Origin: Microcystis elabens FACHB-917
GTDB taxonomy: Bacteria; Cyanobacteriota; Cyanobacteriia; PCC-6307; Cyanobiaceae
Length of the DNA stretch: 64,000 nt
Direction: 5' to 3'
Assembly (NCBI RefSeq): GCF_014698445.1
Contig: NZ_JACJSZ010000009.1
Span: forward strand, 50,914-114,913
The notes beneath the pieces were generated by a model. The model saw only the letters and a program-made list of their open reading frames with translations. It was not told where the DNA came from and did not search any database. The stretch's first letter is position 1. Each line of letters opens with the position of its first letter. Positions 57,129 through 64,000 of the stretch are shown one piece after another. The translations under genes and the position numbers were made by a program.

Positions 57129-58495
57129 GCCCGCTCTCCCGCCTCCCCTGGGCCGGCCCCCTGCCGCTCACCCTGGCCCTGGCCGGGCTGCTGGCCCTGG
57201 TTCAGCAGCAGCTGCTGCTGCGCCAGCCGCCCCGGCTGGAGCGGCTGACGCCGGTGGCCGCCAGCTCGGGTCCGGCCGCGCTGCAGGCCCGCTTCAGCCG
57301 GCCCATGGACCCGGCCAGCCTCGACACCGCCAGCCGCCTCGACCCGCCCCTGGCCCACCGCTGGCTCGGCGACGGCGACACCCTGCTGCTCAACCTGGCC
57401 CCCGACCAGCGGATCGCCTCCCCCCTGCAGCTGCAACTGGCCGGCCGCGACCACCGCGGGCTGGCCATGGCCCCCCAGCGCTGGCAGTGGGATCCGCGCC
57501 CCCGGCTGCTGGCGGTGGTGCCGGCGGGCCGCGGCGAGCAGCTGCAGGTGCAGGAGCACGACGGCCGCTGGCGACCGATCTCACCGATCTGGCCCCGCAT
57601 CACCATGGTCGAGCCGCTCGGCGGTGGCGAGGCCGTGGCGGTGGTGACGCGCTCCGAGGCCGGCCGCTTCCGGGTCTGGCGGCTGCCGCTGCGCCAGCAG
57701 CCCCTGCGCCCCCTGGGCCGCGGGCGTCCGGCGGCGCCGTCCCCCGTGCAGGCCGGTGCCCCCGAGCCCATCGGCGCCGGCGAGATGGTGTTCGCCCACA
57801 TCAGCGGCAACCGCCGCGGCGATCTGCTGGTGCAGGCCGGCGGCGAGCAGCCCGACCAGGTGAGCATCAGCCTCTGGCCCGCCCGCGGCGGCCCCCGGGT
57901 GCTGCCGCTGGAGGCCAGCGGCGCCGTGCGGCTGCTGCCCGAGGGGGGCGCCGTGGTGGTGCCCGAGATCGACGGCCTCAGCCTGCGGGACCTGCCCCCC
58001 CGGCCGGAGCGTCGCCAGACCCTGCCCGGCAGCCGCGACCTGAGCAGCTTCTGTCCCCGGGCGGGGCGCGCCCTGCTGGTGCGCCACTGGCCCGATTTCC
58101 GCCGCTCCCTGGAGCTGGTGGAACCGGGCGTGGCCCCGCGCCAGCTGTGGATCGGCCCCCAGGCCCTGGCGGCCACGGCCTGCAGCCGCGGCGGCGAGCG
58201 GATCTGGGCGCTGCTGATCGAAGGGGTGGGCCGCCCCGCCCTCACCCTGGTGGCCCTCGACCGACGCGGCACCGTGCTGGCCTCGCGGCGCCTGGCTGGC
58301 TGGGAGCTCGAACCCGGCACCGGCCTCAGCTACGACCCCACCAGCGACCGGCTGGCACTGGTGCTGCGGCCGCAGGTTGAGCTGCGGGGAGCGGCGCCGG
58401 CGGCGCCCCGGGCGGTGCTGATCGAGGCCTCCAGCCTCACCCTCCAGCCCCTGCCGCAGGAGGCCCTCCAGGCGATCTGGCTGCCGGCAGGGTAG
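57125..58495 (+). CDS. Envelope-anchored beta-rich protein with Big_5-like domain
   Basis: A 456-residue protein anchored by an N-terminal helix (PLPLTLALAGLLALVQQQLLL). A Big_5-like Ig domain follows (LQARFSRPMDPASLDTASRLDPPLAHRWLGDGDTLLL). Then comes a long beta-propeller-like section built from short repeats (FRVWRLPLRQQPLRPLG, VSISLWPARGGPRVLPLEAS, LTLVALDRRGTVLASRRL). No catalytic residues stand out. The ATG overlaps the TIGR03943 stop (ATGA), and the Fur-family gene starts 10 bp after its end. It is probably part of the same metal-regulated operon. Confidence 0.75.
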   Translation: MSPLSRLPWAGPLPLTLALAGLLALVQQQLLLRQPPRLERLTPVAASSGPAALQARFSRPMDPASLDTASRLDPPLAHRWLGDGDTLLLNLAPDQRIASPLQLQLAGRDHRGLAMAPQRWQWDPRPRLLAVVPAGRGEQLQVQEHDGRWRPISPIWPRITMVEPLGGGEAVAVVTRSEAGRFRVWRLPLRQQPLRPLGRGRPAAPSPVQAGAPEPIGAGEMVFAHISGNRRGDLLVQAGGEQPDQVSISLWPARGGPRVLPLEASGAVRLLPEGGAVVVPEIDGLSLRDLPPRPERRQTLPGSRDLSSFCPRAGRALLVRHWPDFRRSLELVEPGVAPRQLWIGPQALAATACSRGGERIWALLIEGVGRPALTLVALDRRGTVLASRRLAGWELEPGTGLSYDPTSDRLALVLRPQVELRGAAPAAPRAVLIEASSLTLQPLPQEALQAIWLPAG

Positions 58496-58505
58496 AAACG
58501 GAACC

Positions 58506-58907
58506 ATGCAGGTCCCCTACATCCCCGACCTCCCGCCGCGCCAGGCCTCCCTGCTGGCGGAACTGCGCGATGCCGACGGCGAACTGAGTGGCCAGGACCT
58601 CCATGCCCGCCTGCGGGGCGGCCCTTCGGCCATGGGGCTGGCCACGGTCTACCGGCACCTGCGGCAGCTGCAGCAGCGGGGCCTGGTGCGCTGCCGCCAC
58701 CTGCCCAGCGGCGAGGCCCTCTACGCCCCGACGGAGCGGGACGAGCACCACCTCACCTGCGTCGACTGCGGCGCCACCAGGGTGCTGCCCCACTGCCCGG
58801 TGCATGGCCTTCACCTGCCGGGGGAAGACCTGGGCGACTTCCTGCCGAAGTACCACACCCTGGAGTTCTTCGGGCTCTGCGGCCGCTGCCGGGGCCTGAG
58901 GTCCTGA
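58506..58907 (+). CDS. Fur-family metalloregulator (Zur-like)
   Basis: A 133-residue Fur-family repressor. The winged helix reads LPPRQASLLAELRDADGELSGQDLHARLRGGPSAMGLATVYRHLRQLQQRGLVRC. The dimer domain has the regulatory metal residues in ERDEHHLTCVDCGATRVLPHCPVHGLH and a second CxxC pair (FFGLCGRCRGL) for structural zinc. The last gene of a run with zinc-type neighbours suggests Zur rather than Fur or PerR, but metal specificity is not provable here. Confidence 0.9.
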   Translation: MQVPYIPDLPPRQASLLAELRDADGELSGQDLHARLRGGPSAMGLATVYRHLRQLQQRGLVRCRHLPSGEALYAPTERDEHHLTCVDCGATRVLPHCPVHGLHLPGEDLGDFLPKYHTLEFFGLCGRCRGLRS

Positions 58908-58917
58908 AGCCGGAGAT

Positions 58918-59325
58918 TCAGCCAGCCAGGCTGTCGCGGTGCAGCACCGCCATCACATCGAGGATCTGGGCGCAGCGCTCCGCCGGCACGCTGATCAGCT
59001 CCCCCAGCCGCTGCAGCATCGCCTGCTCCACCGGCTTGAAGCTGCGGTTGGTGTGCACCAGCAGGGCCGCCATCGCATAGGCCGTCTCCTGCTGGGGCGG
59101 GGACAGCACCGGCGCGGCCTCGAGGAGCAGCTGTTCCCAGCCGCCGCTGTGCAGCCGCCCCAGCAGGCCATCGAACATCGCCGCCATCACGGCTTCGCCG
59201 AGCTTGCCGTAGGGGGAGCGCACCTCCAGCAGCTGCCGCAGCATGGCGGCCTCGTCGCCATCGAGGGTGCCATCGCAGGCCACGGCGGCCAGGCCGATGG
59301 CGGCGAAGGCTTCGCTGGGGTTCAT
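58918..59325 (-). CDS. TerB-like tellurite-resistance domain protein
   Basis: A 135-residue all-helical protein of the TerB-like fold: SEAFAAIGLAAVACDGTLDGDEAAMLRQLL with conserved acidic residues, then LLEAAPVLSPPQQETAYAMAALLVHTNRSFKPVEQAMLQRLGELISV. TerB proteins bind divalent metals at the acidic helix and occur in envelope-stress modules. It is convergent with the Fur-family gene and divergent from the COG0523 GTPase. Confidence 0.85.
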   Translation of the reverse strand: MNPSEAFAAIGLAAVACDGTLDGDEAAMLRQLLEVRSPYGKLGEAVMAAMFDGLLGRLHSGGWEQLLLEAAPVLSPPQQETAYAMAALLVHTNRSFKPVEQAMLQRLGELISVPAERCAQILDVMAVLHRDSLAG

Positions 59326-59417
59326 CGTGCAGGCTCGGGGAACGCCATTCCAGCAGCTGCGGCGGCGCCGGTGGGTAGTGGGCCGGCAGAATCACGGCAG
59401 CGGTTCCCCCTGCGGCC

Positions 59418-60596
59418 ATGACCAGCACGAAACTGGACGCCCCGACGCCGGAGGCGGCGAGCGAGGCGACCACTGAGGCAGCCCCCGAGGCCCGGCCCAT
59501 CGCCGTGCCGGTGACGATCCTCACGGGTTTCCTCGGGGCGGGGAAGACCACCCTGCTCAACCACATCCTCAGCAACCAGCAGGGCCTCAAGACCGCCGTG
59601 CTGGTCAATGAGTTCGGGGAGATCGGCATCGACAACGAGCTGATCGTGGCCACCGCCGACGACATGGTGGAGCTCAGCAACGGCTGCATCTGCTGCTCGA
59701 TCAACGGCGAGCTGCTCGAGGCCGTCTACCGGGTGCTGGAGCGCCCCGAACCCGTCGACTACCTGGTGGTCGAGACCACCGGCCTGGCCGATCCGCTGCC
59801 TGTGGCCATGACCTTCCTCGGCAGCGACCTGCGCGACCTCACCCGGCTCGATTCGATCATCACCCTGGTGGACGCCGAGAACTTCGGTGCCGAGACGCTG
59901 CAGGGGGAAGTGGGCCGCTCCCAGATCGTCTACGGCGACATGATCCTGCTCAACAAGTGCGATCTGGTCAGCGAGGAGCGGCTGGAGCAGCTGGAGGACG
60001 AGCTGCGGGCGATCAAGAACGAGGCCCGCATCCTGCGTTCGGTGAAGGGCGAGGTGCCCCTGCCCCTGCTGCTGAGCGTGGGCCTGTTCGAAAGCGACAG
60101 GGTGGTGGCCCAGCAGCAGGCTCCGGCCCACCACGAGCATGACCACAACCACCACCATGGGGCCCACCACGACCACGGGCCCGAGGACCACAGCCACTGC
60201 GACCATGACCACGGCCACTGCGAGCACGAACCGGCGGCGGCCGGCCATGACCATCACCATGACCATGGCGGCCATGCGGACCACCAGGCCATTGAGGGGT
60301 TCACCTCGCTGTCCTTCAGCAGCGACGGCCCCCTCTCGCTGCGCAAGTTCCAGAACTTCCTCGACAACCAGATGCCGGCGGGCGTCTTCCGGGCCAAGGG
60401 CATCCTCTGGTTCAACGAAAGCGAGCGCCGCCACGTGTTCCACCTGGCGGGCAAACGCTTCTCCATCGACGACAGCGACTGGCCGGGGGAGCGCAAGAAC
60501 CAGCTGGTGCTGATCGGCAAGGATCTCGACCACAAGCGCCTGCGCCAGCAGCTCCAGGCCTGCGTGGCCGGCGAGGCGGGCAAGGGCTTCGCCTGA
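59418..60596 (+). CDS. COG0523 metal-chaperone GTPase with His-rich segment
   Basis: A 392-residue G3E GTPase. The P-loop is TILTGFLGAGKTTLLNHIL, the switch/Mg motif is NEFGEIGIDNELI, the metal motif CxCC is GCICCSINGEL, the guanine motif is NKCDLV, and an ETTGLADP element lies between. A striking histidine/aspartate-rich stretch (~residues 236-295; HHEHDHNHHHGAHHDHG and similar runs) can bind many zinc, nickel or cobalt ions. It precedes the C-terminal CobW_C domain (SLSFSSDGPLSLRKFQNFLD). The likely role is allocating zinc to client enzymes under limitation (ZNG1/ZagA-like). Confidence 0.92.
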   Translation: MTSTKLDAPTPEAASEATTEAAPEARPIAVPVTILTGFLGAGKTTLLNHILSNQQGLKTAVLVNEFGEIGIDNELIVATADDMVELSNGCICCSINGELLEAVYRVLERPEPVDYLVVETTGLADPLPVAMTFLGSDLRDLTRLDSIITLVDAENFGAETLQGEVGRSQIVYGDMILLNKCDLVSEERLEQLEDELRAIKNEARILRSVKGEVPLPLLLSVGLFESDRVVAQQQAPAHHEHDHNHHHGAHHDHGPEDHSHCDHDHGHCEHEPAAAGHDHHHDHGGHADHQAIEGFTSLSFSSDGPLSLRKFQNFLDNQMPAGVFRAKGILWFNESERRHVFHLAGKRFSIDDSDWPGERKNQLVLIGKDLDHKRLRQQLQACVAGEAGKGFA

Positions 60597-60681
60597 TCGG
60601 CCGCCCGCCGGCCCGTTGTGCTGCATCGACTACGGAACCACCGGCCGGCGCCGCTAGGGTGACAGTCTACGTAGCGCTCCC

Positions 60682-60825
60682 ATGACCGAGTTCCTCCTGA
60701 TGACGGGCGTGCTCGCCCTTCTCGGTCTGGTGTTGTGGATGGCCATGGACTCCGACGACGACAACGGCGGCGGCGGTCTGATGCAGCCCGCCCTCATCCC
60801 CGTGCGCCGGTCGGACTCTTACTGA
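60682..60825 (+). CDS. Small single-helix membrane protein (47 aa)
   Basis: A 47-residue protein with one membrane helix (FLLMTGVLALLGLVLWMAM), an acidic turn (DSDDDNGGGG) and a short tail. It starts with ATG and ends with TGA in the gap between the COG0523 gene and futA. The amphipathic, helix-plus-acid layout looks like a genuine small protein, and spacing to futA (~100 bp) leaves room for a separate promoter. Homology cannot be tested here. Confidence 0.55.
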   Translation: MTEFLLMTGVLALLGLVLWMAMDSDDDNGGGGLMQPALIPVRRSDSY

Positions 60826-60924
60826 GCCGGTCCACGTAAGCATTGATACGCGACTTCGCGTCGTTTGTTCCGACCACCCCTGGGGTGGCTGCATAGGGTC
60901 CGGGCAGACACCCGTTCTTCTCCG

Positions 60925-62016
60925 ATGCCCACGTCCAGGTTCCTCCGCCGTCGTCTGCTGCTGCCTGTCGGCGGATCCGCGGCCCTGGCCGCAACCCTGC
61001 TCGCCGTCTTCGGAGGCGGTGTTCCGCCCGCCATCGGCCAGTCGCAGGCCAAGGCTCCCGCCATCGCCCAGGCCGGCACCACCATCGGTGTCTACTCCGG
61101 TCGCCACTACAACACCGACAAGGAACTCTACCGCCAGTTCACCGCCCGCACCGGCATCAAGGTGAACGTGCTGGAAGCCAAGGACGACGCCCTGCTGGAG
61201 CGCCTCAAGAGCGAGGGCAGAAACAGCCCCGCCGATGTGCTCGTCCTGGTCGATGCCGCCCGTCTCGATGCCGCCACCGACCAGGGCCTGTTCCGGCCCA
61301 CCCGGTCGGCCGCCCTGCAGCGGGACGTGCCGGCGAACCTGCGCGATTCCCAGGGCCGCTGGTATGGCCTCACCCGCCGGGTCCGCGCCATCGTGGTCAA
61401 CCCGAAGCTGGTGAATCCCGCCTCGATCCGCACCTACGTCGACCTGGCCAATCCGGCCCTCAAGGGAAAGCTCTGCCTGCGGGAGCGCAAGAGCCCTTAC
61501 AACCAGTCCCTGGTGGCCAGCCGCATGATCCTCAATGGTGACGCCGCCACCCGCACCTGGATCCGCGGCATGGTGGCCAACGTCAGCCAGCCCTTCTTCA
61601 CCTCCGACACCCCCCTGGCCCGGGCCGTCGCCCGCGGCGAGTGCGGTGTGGGGGTGGTGAACACCTACTACATCGCCCGCATGCTCTCCGGGGAAGGCGG
61701 CGCCCAGGACAAGCGACTGGCCGAACAACTGCGAGTGGTCTACCTCAATCCTTCCCACGTCAACATCACCGGCGCCGGCGTCACCCGCCACGCCAGGAAT
61801 CCGCAGGCGGCCATCAAGCTGATCGAGTTCCTGGCCTCCCCCAGCGGCGGCCGCGGCTACGCCGAAGCCAACAACGAGTACCCGCTCAAGGGCTTCGGAG
61901 ACAATCCGATCCTGAAGCGGTTCGGCACTTTCCGGTCCGATGGCGTCTCGGTGGAGCAGATCGGCTCCAGGAGCCGGGCGGCCACCCAGATGATGGAAGC
62001 TAACGGCTGGAAGTAG
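60925..62016 (+). CDS. futA: Iron(III) ABC transporter substrate-binding protein
   Basis: A 363-residue periplasmic ferric-iron-binding protein of the FutA/AfuA type. The Arg-rich N-terminus with a hydrophobic core (SRFLRRRLLLPVGGSAALAA) looks like a Tat-type signal. The mature protein opens GTTIGVYSGRHYNTDKELYRQF. It has the Tyr pair in GVGVVNTYYIARML expected to coordinate iron, and it ends in a conserved helix. The downstream permease starts 9 bp after its stop, so the pair forms an operon. The ATPase (FutC) is not in the window. Confidence 0.94.
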   Translation: MPTSRFLRRRLLLPVGGSAALAATLLAVFGGGVPPAIGQSQAKAPAIAQAGTTIGVYSGRHYNTDKELYRQFTARTGIKVNVLEAKDDALLERLKSEGRNSPADVLVLVDAARLDAATDQGLFRPTRSAALQRDVPANLRDSQGRWYGLTRRVRAIVVNPKLVNPASIRTYVDLANPALKGKLCLRERKSPYNQSLVASRMILNGDAATRTWIRGMVANVSQPFFTSDTPLARAVARGECGVGVVNTYYIARMLSGEGGAQDKRLAEQLRVVYLNPSHVNITGAGVTRHARNPQAAIKLIEFLASPSGGRGYAEANNEYPLKGFGDNPILKRFGTFRSDGVSVEQIGSRSRAATQMMEANGWK

Positions 62017-62024
62017 GACAACGG

Positions 62025-63587
62025 ATGGCGTCAACGGCAACGGCGGGGCGGGCAGTCGTCACCCGAACGGGTGCGCCGATGCGGCGGGGTTCCCTGGCGG
62101 TGGCGGTTCTCCTGGTCTGCGCCCTGGCGGTGCTGCCGTTCCTGGCCCTGGCCGGTTTCGCGGTCCGCGATGCCGGCAGCGGCAGTCTCCTGCTGGGAGC
62201 CGAAGGCCTCGAGCAGCTGAGCAACACCCTGGTGCTGGTGGTGGGCGTCGGCCTGATCGGCGCCCTGCTGGGCACCGCCAATGGCTGGCTCACCGCCTGT
62301 TGCCGCTTCCCGGGACGCCGCTGGCTGCGGCTGGCCCAGGTGCTCCCCCTGGCGGCCCCCGCCTTCGTGCTCGCGGCCGTGCTGGTCGACCTCGGCAGTC
62401 GCTGGGGCTTTCGCGTGCACGGCATCGGCTGGGCCGTGCTGCTGCTCAGCCTTACCACCTACAGCTACGTCTTCCTGCTCTCCACCGAGAGCTTCTCGGG
62501 CAGCGGCCAGCGTCAGCTGGAGGCCTGCCGCAGCCTCGGGGTGGGCCCCTGGGGCAGCTTCCGGCGGGTCGCCCTGCCCCTGGCGCTGCCCTCCATCGGC
62601 GCCGGTGTCGCCCTGAGCGGCATGGAGGTGGTCAATGAACTCGGCGCGGTGGAGCTGCTGGGGGTGCCCACCCTGTCGCGGGGGATCCTGCAGCGCTGGC
62701 AGGCGGAAGGCGACCTGCCGGGGGCCGTGGGGCTGGCCCTGATCGCCCTGGTGCTGGTGAGCCTGCTGGTGGGGGCCGAGCGCTGGATGCGCCAGCGCAG
62801 CCGCCGCTGGAACCTGGGGCAGGGCGATGCCGGCACGCTGCAGTGGCCGCTGCGGGGCTGGCGCCGCCTGCTGGCCCAGCTGCTCACCGTGCTGCCGCCC
62901 ATGGTCAGCCTGGGGCTGCCCCTCACCTGGCTGGTGGCGAGCCGGGACCACCTGCAGAGCGACCCGCTCGAGGATCTGCTGGCCCTGACGCTGCGCAGCC
63001 TGGGGCTGGCCCTGCTTGCCGCCGTGCTCACCGTCGCGGGGGCCCTGGTGCTGGCCATCAGCCGCCGCTGGCTGGCCAACCGGCTGCTGGGCCGGCTGAC
63101 CTTCTTCGCCGGCATGGGCTACGCCGTGCCGGGCACCGTGCTGGCCCTGGCCCTGATGCTGATCGGCGGACCGCTGCAGCTCAGCCCCCTGCTGCTGCTG
63201 CTCTGGGGCTACGCCGACCGCTTCATGGCCGTCTCGAAACAGGGGCTGGACGCGTCGTTCGAGCAGATTCCCCCCAGCCTGGACGAATCGGCCACCAGCC
63301 TGGGTTGCGGCTGGCTGGCGGTGCTGGGCCGCATCCACCTGCCGTTATTGCGGGGTCCGCTGCTGGTGGGGGCGTTGCTCGTCTTCGTCGACGTGGTGAA
63401 GGAGCTGCCCCTCACCTTCTCCCTGCGCCCCTTCGACTTCGACACCCTCTCGGTGCGGGTCTACCAGTACGCCAGTGACGAACGGGTGGGGGCGGCCCTG
63501 ATTCCGGCCCTGCTGATCCTGGCGCTGGGACTGGCCGCCTCGATCGCCCTGATGCCAAGCCTGGAGCGGCGCGAGCGGAGCAGCTGA
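62025..63587 (+). CDS. futB: Iron(III) ABC transporter permease FutB
   Basis: A 520-residue inner-membrane permease made of two fused BPD_transp_1 units, about 12 helices. EAA-type loops occur in each half: LEACRSLGVGPWGSFRRVALPLALPSIGAGVALSG in the first and DESATSLGCGWLAVLGRIHLPLLRGPLLVGALLVF in the second. This matches FutB/SfuB-like ferric-iron permeases. It directly follows futA and has an ATG start with a good context. Confidence 0.95.
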   Translation: MASTATAGRAVVTRTGAPMRRGSLAVAVLLVCALAVLPFLALAGFAVRDAGSGSLLLGAEGLEQLSNTLVLVVGVGLIGALLGTANGWLTACCRFPGRRWLRLAQVLPLAAPAFVLAAVLVDLGSRWGFRVHGIGWAVLLLSLTTYSYVFLLSTESFSGSGQRQLEACRSLGVGPWGSFRRVALPLALPSIGAGVALSGMEVVNELGAVELLGVPTLSRGILQRWQAEGDLPGAVGLALIALVLVSLLVGAERWMRQRSRRWNLGQGDAGTLQWPLRGWRRLLAQLLTVLPPMVSLGLPLTWLVASRDHLQSDPLEDLLALTLRSLGLALLAAVLTVAGALVLAISRRWLANRLLGRLTFFAGMGYAVPGTVLALALMLIGGPLQLSPLLLLLWGYADRFMAVSKQGLDASFEQIPPSLDESATSLGCGWLAVLGRIHLPLLRGPLLVGALLVFVDVVKELPLTFSLRPFDFDTLSVRVYQYASDERVGAALIPALLILALGLAASIALMPSLERRERSS

Positions 63588-63669
63588 AGCGTCGCAAGCG
63601 AGGATCAGGCCCCGGCAGAACCGGAGCCTCCAGCTTCAGTGCCGCCGCTGGCCCGCGCCGGTGACCAGG

Positions 63670-63813
63670 TCAGTCGCGGCCGCAGCAGCACTTGCCGCCC
63701 TTCCACTTGGAGCATTTCTTCTGCCGGCAGCCTTTTTTCTTGGCCTGGGGCTGGGGACCGCGGACGGGGAGGGAGGCGGGGCTGTCGGGGAGGGAACCGA
63801 GGGAAGGGGCCAT
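63670..63813 (-). CDS. Tiny Lys/Cys-rich protein (47 aa)
   Basis: A 47-residue basic protein. The first half is Ser/Pro-rich and the last ~20 residues are Lys/Cys-rich (KKKGCRQKKCSKWKGGKCCCGRD), with five cysteines and many lysines. This can bind metal clusters or nucleic acid. I start at ATG 63813; upstream codons to 63852 are a purine-rich tract. It is reminiscent of small Cys-rich proteins conserved in marine Synechococcus, but no family name can be given. It is convergent with futB. Confidence 0.6.
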   Translation of the reverse strand: MAPSLGSLPDSPASLPVRGPQPQAKKKGCRQKKCSKWKGGKCCCGRD

Positions 63814-63902
63814 CGGAGGCGGAGGGAGAGGGAAGGGAAAAAAGGAGAACAAGGCCGGGGCACCGGCCTGGGCTGCGGCGCTGGCGAGCGCCGGTGGCGG
63901 CG

Positions 63903-64000
63903 TCAGGCCGCCAGGGGTGCGCCGTCGACCAGGGCCGGGGCCAGGCGCAGGCTGGCCTCGCCGCTGGGGGCCTGCAGCAGATCGGCGGCCCGGATGCGGG
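63903..64000 (-). CDS. C-terminal end of an unidentified protein (5' part outside window)
   Basis: The minus strand is open from the window edge to a TGA at 63903-63905, giving the end RIRAADLLQAPSGEASLRLA followed by eleven residues. Typical high-GC codon use supports a real gene whose start lies beyond the window. The fragment is too short to name. Confidence 0.4.
   Translation of the reverse strand, partial: RIRAADLLQAPSGEASLRLAPALVDGAPLAA

Overview
The window is chromosomal DNA from a GC-rich cyanobacterium, most likely a picocyanobacterium of the Cyanobium/Synechococcus/Vulcanococcus type. The evidence is ndhL followed by a DUF3007 gene and trpA, a cyAbrB regulator, a cytochrome c6-like protein, a group 2 sigma factor, Nif11-type proteins, a Fut-type iron transporter, and a tRNA-Leu(UAA) gene without the group I intron found in many cyanobacteria. 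Genus level is inference.

Region 1 (1-6.6 kb, plus strand) carries the end of an RND efflux pump, a phosphoribosyltransferase-fold protein, a P2-type cation ATPase and an Hsp20. A dead TraB/GumN-family gene lies antisense between the phosphoribosyltransferase and the ATPase.

Region 2 (6.6-23.7 kb, all minus strand) is a fermentative hydrogen locus. Transcription runs hoxF-hoxU-hoxY-hoxH-hoxW-hypA, then an outer-membrane beta-barrel protein, then hypB-hypF-hypC-nifJ-(DHOD-like)-hypD-hypE. Most neighbours overlap stop to start. It encodes the bidirectional NAD(P)-coupled [NiFe] hydrogenase, its complete maturation set, its protease, and pyruvate:ferredoxin oxidoreductase. That is enough to convert pyruvate oxidation into H2.

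Region 3 (23.7-30.7 kb) splits hoxE from hoxF. It is filled with decayed sensory genes: a substrate-binding protein, a CHASE-PAS-GGDEF-EAL protein, a membrane diguanylate cyclase and a PAS-GGDEF protein stopped by one in-frame TGA. hoxE is the only intact gene inside it.

Region 4 (30.8-45.7 kb) is mostly housekeeping and small conserved genes: a VOC protein, a Nif11-like peptide, a frameshifted DJ-1/PfpI gene, a thioredoxin/DsbD-like fusion, tRNA-Leu, ndhL, trpA, a methyltransferase, YciI, cytochrome c, cyAbrB, GNAT, a Nif11-cupin fusion, PsiE, YkvA, sigma factor, metalloprotease, metal ABC ATPase, SDR and DUF1460.

Region 5 (45.7-53.6 kb) is visibly poorer in GC and looks acquired. It holds a 1320-residue RTX-type calcium-binding protein with a perfect 183-bp internal repeat, a 169-residue upstream partner, an autotransporter beta-barrel remnant and a secreted TPR protein with fourteen 45-residue repeats.

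Region 6 (53.8-64 kb) contains hisIE and then a probable zinc/metal homeostasis cluster: QueD-like protein, permease, TIGR03943 protein, an export-anchored beta-rich protein, a Fur-family repressor and a His-rich COG0523 GTPase. The iron transporter futA-futB and a tiny Cys/Lys-rich protein follow.

No CRISPR array, rRNA, transposase or replication origin was seen. The most notable biology is the hydrogenase-PFOR supercluster and its disruption by a decaying c-di-GMP island.
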